A stretch of 64,000 bases of DNA, taken from NCBI RefSeq assembly GCF_025567525.1, contig NZ_JAOQJY010000001.1:248001-312000 (forward strand), given 5' to 3'. The notes under the pieces were generated by a model. That model searched no databases. It was not told the origin of the DNA and saw only the letters and a program-made list of their open reading frames with translations. Shown here in pieces: positions 36,194-44,186 of the stretch (position 1 is its first letter; each line of letters opens with the position of its first letter). The translations under genes were made by a program, and so were the position numbers. The stretch is from Gallintestinimicrobium propionicum. Lineage in GTDB: Bacteria; Bacillota; Clostridia; Lachnospirales; Lachnospiraceae.

Positions 36194-36562
36194 AGTGAGA
36201 TCCTCCCTTTCAAATTTTACACTTTCTTAAGTTTATCGGAATTATGTGTTCATTTCAGGAGGATTCTGTGAGAAAAGTGTGTTTAAAAAATGGGAAAAAT
36301 GTGTTCTGCACGAGGCGTTTTAGCTGCAGCGACGCAAAAAACGGCACAATTTAGCTAAAACGCAGCACGATCCTGATGCAGTGCAATCCCAATCCCGCCC
36401 AGAGGTCTTTTCTTTCCTATAAAACAAAAATTCCCGATAGACATGAATCCTTTTCATCCACATCTGTCGGGAATTCTATTTTTAACACAACCGATCGGTG
36501 CAGCGCACATCTGCTATTTTTCAGCAGTGCCTGTCCGCTTCAGCAGGCAATCGCGGTCAGCC
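36194..36562. other. Intergenic region between the exporter operon and leuS
   Basis: It holds a long inverted repeat, GCGTTTTAGCT (36315..36325)/AGCTAAAACGC (36353..36363), about 120-170 bases upstream of the ATPase gene, and the shared terminator at 36426..36484. No gene is seen. Confidence 0.6.
36426..36484 (-). terminator. Terminator of leuS
   Basis: On the minus strand AATTCCCGACAGATG pairs with CATGTCTATCGGGAATT around a GGATGAAAAGGATT loop, followed by TTTTTGTTTT. The plus strand also has a short T-run. Confidence 0.7.
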
Positions 36563-38977
36563 CTACTGAACGATATTTACCAGACGTCCGGGAACATAGA
36601 TTTCCTTGACGATCTGACCGGTCAGCTTGTCTGCTACTGCAGCTTTACCTGCTGCAATCGCATCCTCTTTGGAGATATCTGCAGCGATCTTAATGGTCGC
36701 ACGAACCTTGCCGTTTACCTGAACTGCGATTTCCACTTCAGACTCTACCGTCTTTGCTTCTTCATAAGTCGGCCAGCTGGTCTGATACAGACGTCCGCCA
36801 TAGTTCATGATTTGCCACAGCTCCTCTGTCATATGGGGCGCTACAGGGTTTAACAGGATCAGCAGAGTCTTAAACTCATCTCTGGTTACCTTGCCAGCCT
36901 TGTAGAAATCATTGATCAGAGACATCATCGCAGCGATTGCAGTGTTATACTTTAAGGTCTCGAAGTCGGAAGAAACCTTCTTGATCGTCTGATGCATCCT
37001 GGTTTCCAGCTCCTTGGAATAGCCGGCTTCATCGGTTACAATCTCCTGCAGCTTCCAGACACGCTCCAGGAATCTTCTGCAGCCTTTTACGCCTTCATTG
37101 CTCCAGGCAGCGCTCAGTTCGAATGCGCCGATGAACATTTCATAGGTACGCAGGGTATCTGCACCGAACTCGTTGACAATATCATCCGGGTTTACCACGT
37201 TGCCGCGGGACTTACTCATCTTCTCGCCGTTTTCTCCCAGGATCATACCGTGAGAGGTTCTCTTCTGGTAAGGCTCCGGACAGGGAACAACCTTTTCGTC
37301 ATACAGGAAACGATGCCAGAATCTGGAATACAGAAGATGCAGGGTGGTATGCTCCATGCCGCCGTTGTACCAGTCAACCGGCATCCAGTATTTGAGAGCT
37401 TCCGGGCTTGCCAGTGCTTCCGTATTGTGGGGATCGGTATAACGCAGGAAGTACCAGGAAGAACCAGCCCACTGAGGCATGGTATCGGTTTCCCTCTCTG
37501 CAGGACCTCCGCAGCAAGGACAGGTTGTCTCTACCCAGCTTCTCATGGCAGCTAACGGAGATTCGCCGTTATCAGTGGGCATATAGCTTTCTACATCGGG
37601 CAGCTCCAACGGAAGCTGATCTTCCGGAAGCGGCACATAGCCACACTTATCACAGTGAACGATCGGGATCGGCTCGCCCCAGTAACGCTGTCTGGAAAAT
37701 ACCCAGTCACGCAGCTTGTAGTTCGTTTTCTGTGTGCCAATGTTTTCTTTTTCGAGATATTCGATGATCGCCTTTTTCGCTTCCGCTACTTCCATGCCGT
37801 TTAAGAAACCGGAGTTTACCAGCTTTCCGGTTGCAACGTCTACAAAAGCAGCCTCGTTTACATCCACCGGACCTTCGGAGCTTTCTACAACCTGAATGAT
37901 CGGCATGTTGAATTTCTTTGCGAACTCCCAGTCTCTTTCATCATGGGCAGGAACCGCCATGATTGCGCCGGTACCGTAGCTCATCAATACATAGTCGGAA
38001 ACCCAGATGGGGATTTCTTTTCCGTTGACCGGATTGACTGCGGTCAGACCATCGATCTTTACACCGGTCTTTTCTTTTGCCAGCTCGGAACGCTCGAAGT
38101 CAGATTTTCTTGCAGCCTGCTCCTGATATGCTTTTACTTCGTCCAGGTTTTTGATCTCGGATGCAAACTTTTCAATATAAGGGTGCTCCGGGGAAATTAC
38201 CATATAAGTTACACCGAACAGAGTATCCGGACGTGTCGTATAAATACGCAGCTTGTCTTCCTTGCCTGCGATCGGGAAATCCACCTCGGCACCGGTCGAA
38301 CGGCCGATCCAGTTTTTCTGGGAAACCTTGACACGCTCGATGTAATCGACGTGATCCAGACCTTCCAGCAGCTTATCCGCATACTCAGTGATCTTTAACA
38401 TCCACTGGCTCTTTACCTTACGGATAACTTCTGCGCCGCAGCGTTCGCAGTGGCCATTTACAACCTCTTCGTTTGCAAGTCCCACCTTACAGGAGGTACA
38501 CCAGTTGATCGGCATCTCCGCTTTGTAAGCCAGTCCCGCTTTAAACAGCTTTAAGAAAATCCACTGAGTCCATTTGTAATATTCCGGATCGGTGGTGTTG
38601 ATCTCTCTGTCCCAGTCAAAGGAATAGCCTAAGGAGTGCAGCTGCTCTTTGAAACGATGAACGTTATTTTTCGTTACGATCTTCGGATGGATGTGATTTT
38701 TGATCGCATAGTTCTCGGTCGGAAGTCCGAATGCGTCCCAGCCCATGGGATACAGTACGTTGTAGCCTTCCATTCTTCTCTTACGCGCAACGATATCCAG
38801 CGCCGTATACGGGCGGGGATGTCCAACGTGCAGCCCCTGTCCTGACGGATAAGGGAACTCTACCAGCGCATAATACTTCGGTTTGGAATAATCGTCGGAT
38901 GCGGCAAACGCCTTTTCGTCATCCCAGATTTTCTGCCATTTCTGTTCGATTTCCTTGGGATTATAAACCCGTTCCAT
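36563..38977 (-). CDS. leuS: Leucyl-tRNA synthetase
   Basis: LeuRS charges tRNA-Leu. The 804-residue class I synthetase has the HIGH-type motif PYPSGQGLHVGHPRPYTA (residues about 42-59), a zinc-binding pair region (WCTSCKVGLANEEVVNGHCERCG), the CP1 editing domain with TTRPDTLFGVTYMVISPEHP, the KMSKS loop GENGEKMSKSRGN and an anticodon-binding C-terminal part. Length is typical for bacteria. It is preceded by a T-box leader, so expression responds to uncharged tRNA. Confidence 0.98.
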   Translation of the reverse strand: MERVYNPKEIEQKWQKIWDDEKAFAASDDYSKPKYYALVEFPYPSGQGLHVGHPRPYTALDIVARKRRMEGYNVLYPMGWDAFGLPTENYAIKNHIHPKIVTKNNVHRFKEQLHSLGYSFDWDREINTTDPEYYKWTQWIFLKLFKAGLAYKAEMPINWCTSCKVGLANEEVVNGHCERCGAEVIRKVKSQWMLKITEYADKLLEGLDHVDYIERVKVSQKNWIGRSTGAEVDFPIAGKEDKLRIYTTRPDTLFGVTYMVISPEHPYIEKFASEIKNLDEVKAYQEQAARKSDFERSELAKEKTGVKIDGLTAVNPVNGKEIPIWVSDYVLMSYGTGAIMAVPAHDERDWEFAKKFNMPIIQVVESSEGPVDVNEAAFVDVATGKLVNSGFLNGMEVAEAKKAIIEYLEKENIGTQKTNYKLRDWVFSRQRYWGEPIPIVHCDKCGYVPLPEDQLPLELPDVESYMPTDNGESPLAAMRSWVETTCPCCGGPAERETDTMPQWAGSSWYFLRYTDPHNTEALASPEALKYWMPVDWYNGGMEHTTLHLLYSRFWHRFLYDEKVVPCPEPYQKRTSHGMILGENGEKMSKSRGNVVNPDDIVNEFGADTLRTYEMFIGAFELSAAWSNEGVKGCRRFLERVWKLQEIVTDEAGYSKELETRMHQTIKKVSSDFETLKYNTAIAAMMSLINDFYKAGKVTRDEFKTLLILLNPVAPHMTEELWQIMNYGGRLYQTSWPTYEEAKTVESEVEIAVQVNGKVRATIKIAADISKEDAIAAGKAAVADKLTGQIVKEIYVPGRLVNIVQ

Positions 38978-39002
38978 GTGTGTCCTCCTGACTTGATTCC
39001 GT

Positions 39003-39288
39003 AAAAAAACAGACCATCTCGCTCTTTCAAAAATAGAGACGAAACAGTCTGGCTCTTCGCGGTACCACTCTACTTCACAGGATCAAAAAATGCCCTGTGC
39101 ATCTTGTCGTGCGCATAACGGCGCCACCCGCTTTCTGCTACCTTCCATATTTCATACGGCTCTCACAAAAAGAACTCCAAGACCAGTTCAAAGAATCTTT
39201 CTGCTGTCTCGCACCGTCCGGCAGCTCTCTGGATAGAAACAATCCTTTTACTTCTTCTCTTCAACGTCTGTCAAAAGTCTTAAATTTC
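39003..39288 (-). promoter_or_regulatory. T-box leader of leuS
   Basis: On the minus strand the T-box core AGAGTGGTACCGCG (39058..39071) lies between antiterminator arms, followed by the terminator CAGACTG..GGTCTG with a T-run (39003..39051). Stem I sequences lie upstream. The segment GAACTGGTCTTGGAGT (39176..39191 region) offers CTG or CTT as the specifier triplet, both leucine codons; which one is used needs folding. Confidence 0.88.
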
Positions 39289-39294
39289 TGTATT

Positions 39295-39323
39295 ATTGTA
39301 TCGTTCACCCTTTCTTTTGTCAA
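39295..39323 (-). promoter_or_regulatory. Promoter of the leuS T-box transcript
   Basis: On the minus strand TTGACA (39318..39323), a 17-base spacer and TACAAT (39295..39300) form a near-consensus sigma-A promoter, just upstream of the T-box stem I. Confidence 0.75.
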
Positions 39324-39374
39324 GCCTAAAGTCGGAAAGAAGACCGCCTGCCGTCAATCAGAATACAAAACTCC

Positions 39375-39411
39375 AAAAACGGCTCCCGGGAAACTCCCGA
39401 AAGCCGTTTTT
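39375..39411 (-). terminator. Terminator downstream of the EF-G-like gene
   Basis: AAAAACGGCT/AGCCGTTTTT form a perfect 10-bp outer stem with inner CGGGA/TCCCG. On the minus strand a T-run follows. It lies 210 bases after the EF-G-like stop, so the composite repeat between them is inside that gene's 3' untranslated RNA. Confidence 0.8.
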
Positions 39412-39420
39412 GTGCAGATC

Positions 39421-39619
39421 GTACTGCGGCAGAATGGAAGATGTCGCTTGCGCGACTCGCCGCAGCCGGTGCAGGTACCTCGACACATTCTTTTTTATCG
39501 TATAGGAAACTTCGTTTCCATACGATAAAAATGCTCCGCGAGGATGCGCACTCGGCGCAGGGGTAAATGGTTGCTAAAGCAACCGCGCCTCGGCGCGAGA
39601 ATGTGCCAAGGCACATCCT
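39421..39619 (-). repeat. Composite multi-hairpin repeat: full type A plus partial type B, minus orientation
   Basis: Reading the minus strand: H1 (agaatgtgcc-like, 39598..39619, one mismatch), H2 (CGCGCC/GGCGCG, 39584..39597), H3 (GTTGC/GCAAC, 39570..39583), conserved core with GCATCCTCGCGGAGC, then H5 (ATCGTATGG../CCTATACGAT, 39497..39526). A degenerate type B front half follows (39421..39465) with its GTCGC/GCGAC hairpin at 39443..39456. The element begins three bases after the EF-G-like stop codon. Confidence 0.8.
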
Positions 39620-39622
39620 TTT

Positions 39623-41713
39623 TTATTCTTCGCTGCCTTCTGCAACCTTTGCTGCTCTCGCTGCGATTTCTTTTTCCTGTACGTCTGAGGGAGCCTGCTC
39701 ATATCTTGCAAACTCATATTCGTATACGCCGCGTCCGCCGGTCATGGAACGGAGATCTGTGCAGTAGCCATACAGATTGGAGGTCGGAACATCCGCTTCA
39801 ATGATCTGCTTGCCGCCTGCAACGGGCGTCATGCCGAGCACTCTGCCGCGTCTCTTATTTAAATCGCCCATAACGTCGCCGGTATAGGAATCCGGAACGG
39901 TTACTTTCAGGGAAGAAATGGGCTCTAACAGAACCGGGCCCGCTTCCATGAAGCCCTTCTTAAACGCCTGGGATGCAGCCATCTTGAAGGCCATTTCGGA
40001 GGAGTCAACCGGATGATAGGAACCATCATATAAAACAGCCTTTACACCGACAACCGGATATGCTGCCAGAGGACCTTTCTGAACGGCTTCTGCGATACCC
40101 TTTTCTACTGCCGGGAAGTAGTTTTTCGGAACTGCGCCGCCGACAACCTCCTGTTCGAATACATAAGGAGCTTCCAGATCGCCGGAGGGCTCAAAACGCA
40201 TCTTAACGTGACCATACTGACCGTGTCCGCCGGACTGTTTCTTATATTTATATTCAACGTCGGATTTCTTGCGGATCGTCTCGCGGTAAGCAACCTTCGG
40301 TTTGGAAAGTTCAATCTTTACTTTATATTCGTTTTCCAGACGACTTGCAATCACTTCCAGATGCTGCTCACCCATGCCGTAAAGCAGAGTCTGACGGTTT
40401 TCGGAATCGTTGACTACGCGCAGCGTCTTATCTTCGTCTGTCAGCTTCTGCAGAGACTGGGAAATCTTATCGATATCCGCCTTGTTAACCGCTTTATAGC
40501 GCTTTGCAGTATAAGGCTTGGAATATTCGGTCTTCGCATAAGCAACCGGATTTGCCTTGGTGGAAAGCGTATCACCGGTCTTCGCGCCGGTCAGCTTTGC
40601 AAGTGCACCGAGGTCGCCGGCATGCAGCTCGCTCACTTCGATCGGTTTGTTGCCCTGCATCACATACAGCTTGCCGATCTTTGTCTCAACATCGCTGTCG
40701 CTGTTATACATCGTATCGTCCGTTTTGAGTACACCGGAGCAAACCTTAATCAGGGAATACTTACCGATGAAAGGATCGGAAATTGTCTTATAGATGTATG
40801 CGGATTTCGCTTTGGAGAAATCATAATCCGCCTGGAAAATGCCGTTTGTCTTTAAGCTGATGCCTGCGCATATCCTGTCTTCCGGGCTGGGAACGTATTT
40901 TACAATATCATCCAGCAGCGTGTAAACGCCCTGGCAGAGGGTGTTGGAGCCCATCGATACGGGAACGATCGAGCCATCAATAACGTTAGTACGCAGTGCT
41001 GCACGAATTTCGGATTCGGAGAAAGTCTCGCCGCCAAAATAGCGCTCCATGAACGCTTCGCTCGTCTCTGCAACCGCTTCCATCAGCGTCTCTCTGCAGA
41101 TCTCAAGATTCGGTCTGTTGTAATCCGGGATCTCGCAGGGAACAACCTCCTTGCCCTGCCAGCGGTTACCGGTTTCGGATACGACGTTGACATAGCCTAC
41201 GAAGTGCTCGTTTTCACGGATCGGCAGGTTGAACGGTGCGATCTTCTTACCGTATTTTTCTTTCAGATCTTCTACGATCTGACGATAGGAGGCGTTATCC
41301 ACGTCCATGTTGGTAACATAGACAAAACGGGGCAGTTTATATTTTTCGCAGAGCTCCCATGCTTTCTCGGTGCCGACTTCAATGCCGGATTTGCCGTTGA
41401 TTACGATGATGGCAGCGCCTGCAGCCTTTACCGCTTCTTCTACTTCGCCTACAAAGTCAAAATATCCGGGAGTATCCAAAATATTTATCTTCACGCCGTT
41501 CCATTCGATGGGAACAACGGAGGTATTAATCGAAATCTGTCTCTTCTGTTCTTCCTTGCCATAATCACTGACGGTATTGCCGTCTGTGACCTTACCCATT
41601 CTGGATGTAATGCCAGCCAGATAAGCCATTGCCTCAGTCAGACTGGTTTTGCCCGAACCGCCATGGCCTAACAGAACCACGTTACGGATCTTGTCAGTTG
41701 TGTAAATGTTCAT
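39623..41713 (-). CDS. Divergent elongation factor G paralogue (EF-G2-like)
   Basis: A 696-residue translational GTPase with all five EF-G domains. The P-loop is GHGGSGKTSL, but the switch II box reads DTPGYFDF instead of DTPGHVDF, so the GTPase-activating His is Tyr, and the G4 box NKxD is TNMD. These changes mark the EF-G-like paralogue group rather than the main factor. I start at 41713 (MNIYTTDK), seven bases after GGAGG; the ATG six bases earlier is too close. No ribosomal-protein operon is nearby, unlike canonical fusA. The role may be ribosome recycling, a specialised translocation step or none of these. Confidence 0.85.
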   Translation of the reverse strand: MNIYTTDKIRNVVLLGHGGSGKTSLTEAMAYLAGITSRMGKVTDGNTVSDYGKEEQKRQISINTSVVPIEWNGVKINILDTPGYFDFVGEVEEAVKAAGAAIIVINGKSGIEVGTEKAWELCEKYKLPRFVYVTNMDVDNASYRQIVEDLKEKYGKKIAPFNLPIRENEHFVGYVNVVSETGNRWQGKEVVPCEIPDYNRPNLEICRETLMEAVAETSEAFMERYFGGETFSESEIRAALRTNVIDGSIVPVSMGSNTLCQGVYTLLDDIVKYVPSPEDRICAGISLKTNGIFQADYDFSKAKSAYIYKTISDPFIGKYSLIKVCSGVLKTDDTMYNSDSDVETKIGKLYVMQGNKPIEVSELHAGDLGALAKLTGAKTGDTLSTKANPVAYAKTEYSKPYTAKRYKAVNKADIDKISQSLQKLTDEDKTLRVVNDSENRQTLLYGMGEQHLEVIASRLENEYKVKIELSKPKVAYRETIRKKSDVEYKYKKQSGGHGQYGHVKMRFEPSGDLEAPYVFEQEVVGGAVPKNYFPAVEKGIAEAVQKGPLAAYPVVGVKAVLYDGSYHPVDSSEMAFKMAASQAFKKGFMEAGPVLLEPISSLKVTVPDSYTGDVMGDLNKRRGRVLGMTPVAGGKQIIEADVPTSNLYGYCTDLRSMTGGRGVYEYEFARYEQAPSDVQEKEIAARAAKVAEGSEE

Positions 41714-41898
41714 CTTCATTCCTCCGTATGTTGCAAATTCTGGGTATTCTGTCAAAGATTTTTAGATGATTAAAATCATTCCCAATTTCCCCATGTGGAT
41801 ATTCTACTAAACTTTCACATTTTTAGCAAGCCTTTTCGTCATTTTGGACATGTTTTTCTTTGACTATCTGAAAATCTTTTCGCCAGTTCTGTAAAAGC

Positions 41899-41926
41899 TA
41901 GACTTTCCCGTGTATTCTTATATAAT
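41899..41926 (+). promoter_or_regulatory. Upstream promoter candidate of aroF
   Basis: TAGACT (41899..41904), a 16-base spacer and a consensus TATAAT (41921..41926). It lies 18 bases before a second promoter, so aroF may be driven from two start sites. Confidence 0.5.
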
Positions 41927-41943
41927 ATTTATACAGGATACAA

Positions 41944-41972
41944 TTGACTTTCGCACTTTAAAGTGCTATATT
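41944..41972 (+). promoter_or_regulatory. aroF promoter with palindromic operator in the spacer
   Basis: TTGACT (41944..41949) and TATATT (41967..41972) are 17 bases apart. The spacer contains the perfect 14-bp palindrome GCACTTTAAAGTGC (41953..41966), abutting the -10 box. A protein bound there would block RNA polymerase, so this looks like an operator for aromatic amino acid control. No regulator is named. Confidence 0.6.
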
Positions 41973-42038
41973 ACAAGGAGATTTTTCGAAAAGAAGATAC
42001 AGAATCAAAGATTTTTCACTCAAGGGAGGACTTTACTT

Positions 42039-43049
42039 ATGATCATTGTAATGAAACCGAAGGCAGCGGATAAAAATATAAAGGCTGTCACACAGTATAT
42101 TGAAGCAAACGGTCTGACCGCACATCTGTCCCAGGGCGAACAGGTTACGATCATCGGCGTAGTCGGTGACAAATCCCGTCTTTCCACAGAAAATATTGCA
42201 CTGCTTGCAGACGTGGACAGAATCGTTCCCGTCACGGAAAGCTATAAGCTCGCAAACCTGAAATTTCATCCGGAGCCGTCTGTCGTAAAGGTCGGCTGCA
42301 CCTCTATCGGACCGAACACCCGGACGATTATGGCAGGTCCCTGCGCGGTGGAATCCAACGACCAGCTGATGCTGATCGCCGAAGCAGTCAAGAAAAACGG
42401 CGCGACCATCCTGCGCGGCGGTGCATATAAGCCCCGTACCTCCCCCTACTCCTTTCAGGGTCTTGAAGAAGAGGGCTTAAAATACATGAAGGAGGCCGGA
42501 AAAGCCTTCGATCTGGCGACGATCTGCGAGGTTGTCAGCCTGGAAGCGATCGAAGCAGCGGTCAAATATGTCGATATGATCCAGATCGGTGCCCGCAATA
42601 TGCAGAATTTCATCTTATTAAAAGAAGCCGGACGTTCCGGTCTTCCGGTTTTATTAAAGCGGGGTCTGTGCGCGACGATTGACGAATGGCTCAATGCCGC
42701 AGAATATATTATGGCGGAAGGCAACCCAAATGTGGTATTATGTGAAAGAGGTATCCGCACTTATGAAACTTCCACGAGAAATACATTGGATTTGAGCGCG
42801 GTTCCCGTCTTAAAGGAGCGGACACATCTGCCGGTTATTGTAGACCCGTCCCATGCGACAGGTGCTTACCGTTATGTGCCTCCGATGGCAAAAGCTGCCG
42901 TTGCCTGCGGCGCGGACGGTCTGATGATCGAGGTGCACAACAATCCTGCCTGCGCTCTTTCTGACGGTCCTCAGTCTTTGAATTTTGAAAAATTCGCCCG
43001 TCTTTCCAAAGAACTCGATCCGTTCTGGAAGCTTGCGGGCAGAAATTGA
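42039..43049 (+). CDS. aroF: 3-deoxy-7-phosphoheptulonate synthase (DAHP synthase, type I-beta)
   Basis: First enzyme of the shikimate pathway: PEP plus erythrose-4-phosphate gives DAHP. The 336-residue product from 42039 (MIIVMKPKA, after AGGGAGGA) has an N-terminal ferredoxin-like regulatory domain (about residues 1-70) and the catalytic barrel with GPCAVES, RGGAYKPRTSPYSFQG, LLKRG and DPSHATG. The longer frame to 41910 has no ribosome site and would cross the promoters. It is followed by tyrA and aroA on the same strand. The regulatory domain suggests feedback by aromatic products. Confidence 0.96.
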   Translation: MIIVMKPKAADKNIKAVTQYIEANGLTAHLSQGEQVTIIGVVGDKSRLSTENIALLADVDRIVPVTESYKLANLKFHPEPSVVKVGCTSIGPNTRTIMAGPCAVESNDQLMLIAEAVKKNGATILRGGAYKPRTSPYSFQGLEEEGLKYMKEAGKAFDLATICEVVSLEAIEAAVKYVDMIQIGARNMQNFILLKEAGRSGLPVLLKRGLCATIDEWLNAAEYIMAEGNPNVVLCERGIRTYETSTRNTLDLSAVPVLKERTHLPVIVDPSHATGAYRYVPPMAKAAVACGADGLMIEVHNNPACALSDGPQSLNFEKFARLSKELDPFWKLAGRN

Positions 43050-43065
43050 GGAGTAAGTTACTGTC

Positions 43066-44154
43066 ATGATTACCTGTGGTTTTGTCGGACTCGGCCTAAT
43101 CGGCGGTTCCATCGCCAGGGCATTGAAGGCCAACCGGAAGGATATTGTCATCATCGCCTGCGACCCAAACGAAGAAACGTTGAAGCTCGCAACAGAACAG
43201 AAAATTGCGGATGAAGCCTATCCGGCTCCCTGCGACGCGTTTACCGCCTGCGATTACATTTTCCTGTGCGCGCCCGTTTCCCACAACGATGAGAACCTGT
43301 TAAAAATTTTATCCTATCGCAAAAAGGACTGTATCCTGACCGATGTCGGGAGCGTCAAGACGCCGATCAATTCGCTGATCCACTCTCTGGGACTAACGGA
43401 CTGCTTTATCGGCGGACATCCGATGGCGGGCAGCGAGCGAATCGGCTTTGCCAATTCCAAGGCGGGCCTTTTGGAAAACGCCTACTACATTCTCGCTCCC
43501 GCGCCGCAGGTTCCCGCTGCGAAAATCGCAGAATTCCAGGGGCTTGTCACCTCCATGGGAGCGATCCCGCTGCAGGTGGAAAGCCAGAAGCATGATTATG
43601 TGACCGCTGCTGTCAGCCACCTGCCTCATATCGTTGCTGCCGCCCTCGTCCATCTGGTACAGGATCATGACGATGCTCAGGGACTGATGAAATCCATCGC
43701 TGCAGGCGGGTTTAAGGATATCACGCGGATCGCCTCCTCTTCCCCTGTCATGTGGGAGCAGATCTGCATGACCAACACGGTCAATATTTCCAGACTGCTG
43801 CAGGATTATATCGACGCCCTTGGCGTCGTTCAAAAAGAGCTGCAGGAACACGATTCTGCCTCGCTCTATACCTTTTTTGACGGTGCACGCGCATACCGCG
43901 ATTCCTTTATTGACGCCGGAAGCGGCCCGATCAAAAAGGATTACTCTATCCGTCTGGATATCCCGGATGAAGCAGGTTCTATCGCCGCCGTCTCCACGCT
44001 TTTGGCGCTGAACAACATCAGCATCAAAAATATCGGCATCGTCCATAATCGGGAGGCACAGGAAGGCGTCCTGCGAATTGAATTTTACGAAGAAGATTCG
44101 ATTACAAAGGCGATTCAGCTGCTGAACAGACGCGGCTATGTAACGCATATCTGA
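43066..44154 (+). CDS. tyrA: Prephenate dehydrogenase with ACT domain
   Basis: TyrA oxidatively decarboxylates prephenate to 4-hydroxyphenylpyruvate for tyrosine synthesis. The 362-residue product has an N-terminal NAD fold (FVGLGLIGGSIARAL), the prephenate-binding region (GGHPMAGSERIGF, HDYVTAAVSHLPH) and a C-terminal ACT domain (about residues 292-362, RLDIPDEAGSIAAVSTLL), the usual site for tyrosine feedback. It starts 16 bases after aroF. Linkage of aroF, tyrA and aroA groups pathway entry, EPSP synthesis and a terminal branch in one operon. Confidence 0.96.
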   Translation: MITCGFVGLGLIGGSIARALKANRKDIVIIACDPNEETLKLATEQKIADEAYPAPCDAFTACDYIFLCAPVSHNDENLLKILSYRKKDCILTDVGSVKTPINSLIHSLGLTDCFIGGHPMAGSERIGFANSKAGLLENAYYILAPAPQVPAAKIAEFQGLVTSMGAIPLQVESQKHDYVTAAVSHLPHIVAAALVHLVQDHDDAQGLMKSIAAGGFKDITRIASSSPVMWEQICMTNTVNISRLLQDYIDALGVVQKELQEHDSASLYTFFDGARAYRDSFIDAGSGPIKKDYSIRLDIPDEAGSIAAVSTLLALNNISIKNIGIVHNREAQEGVLRIEFYEEDSITKAIQLLNRRGYVTHI

Positions 44155-44186
44155 AAAAATTGATAAACGGAAAGGATTTTAATGGT

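Noticed and set aside
39326..39616. 96-codon minus-strand frame through the composite repeat after the EF-G-like gene
   Set aside because: It runs through successive perfect hairpins and into the terminator stem. A related short frame (26 codons) in the copy at 55402 stops early, so coding potential is not conserved in length. The structure explains the sequence better.
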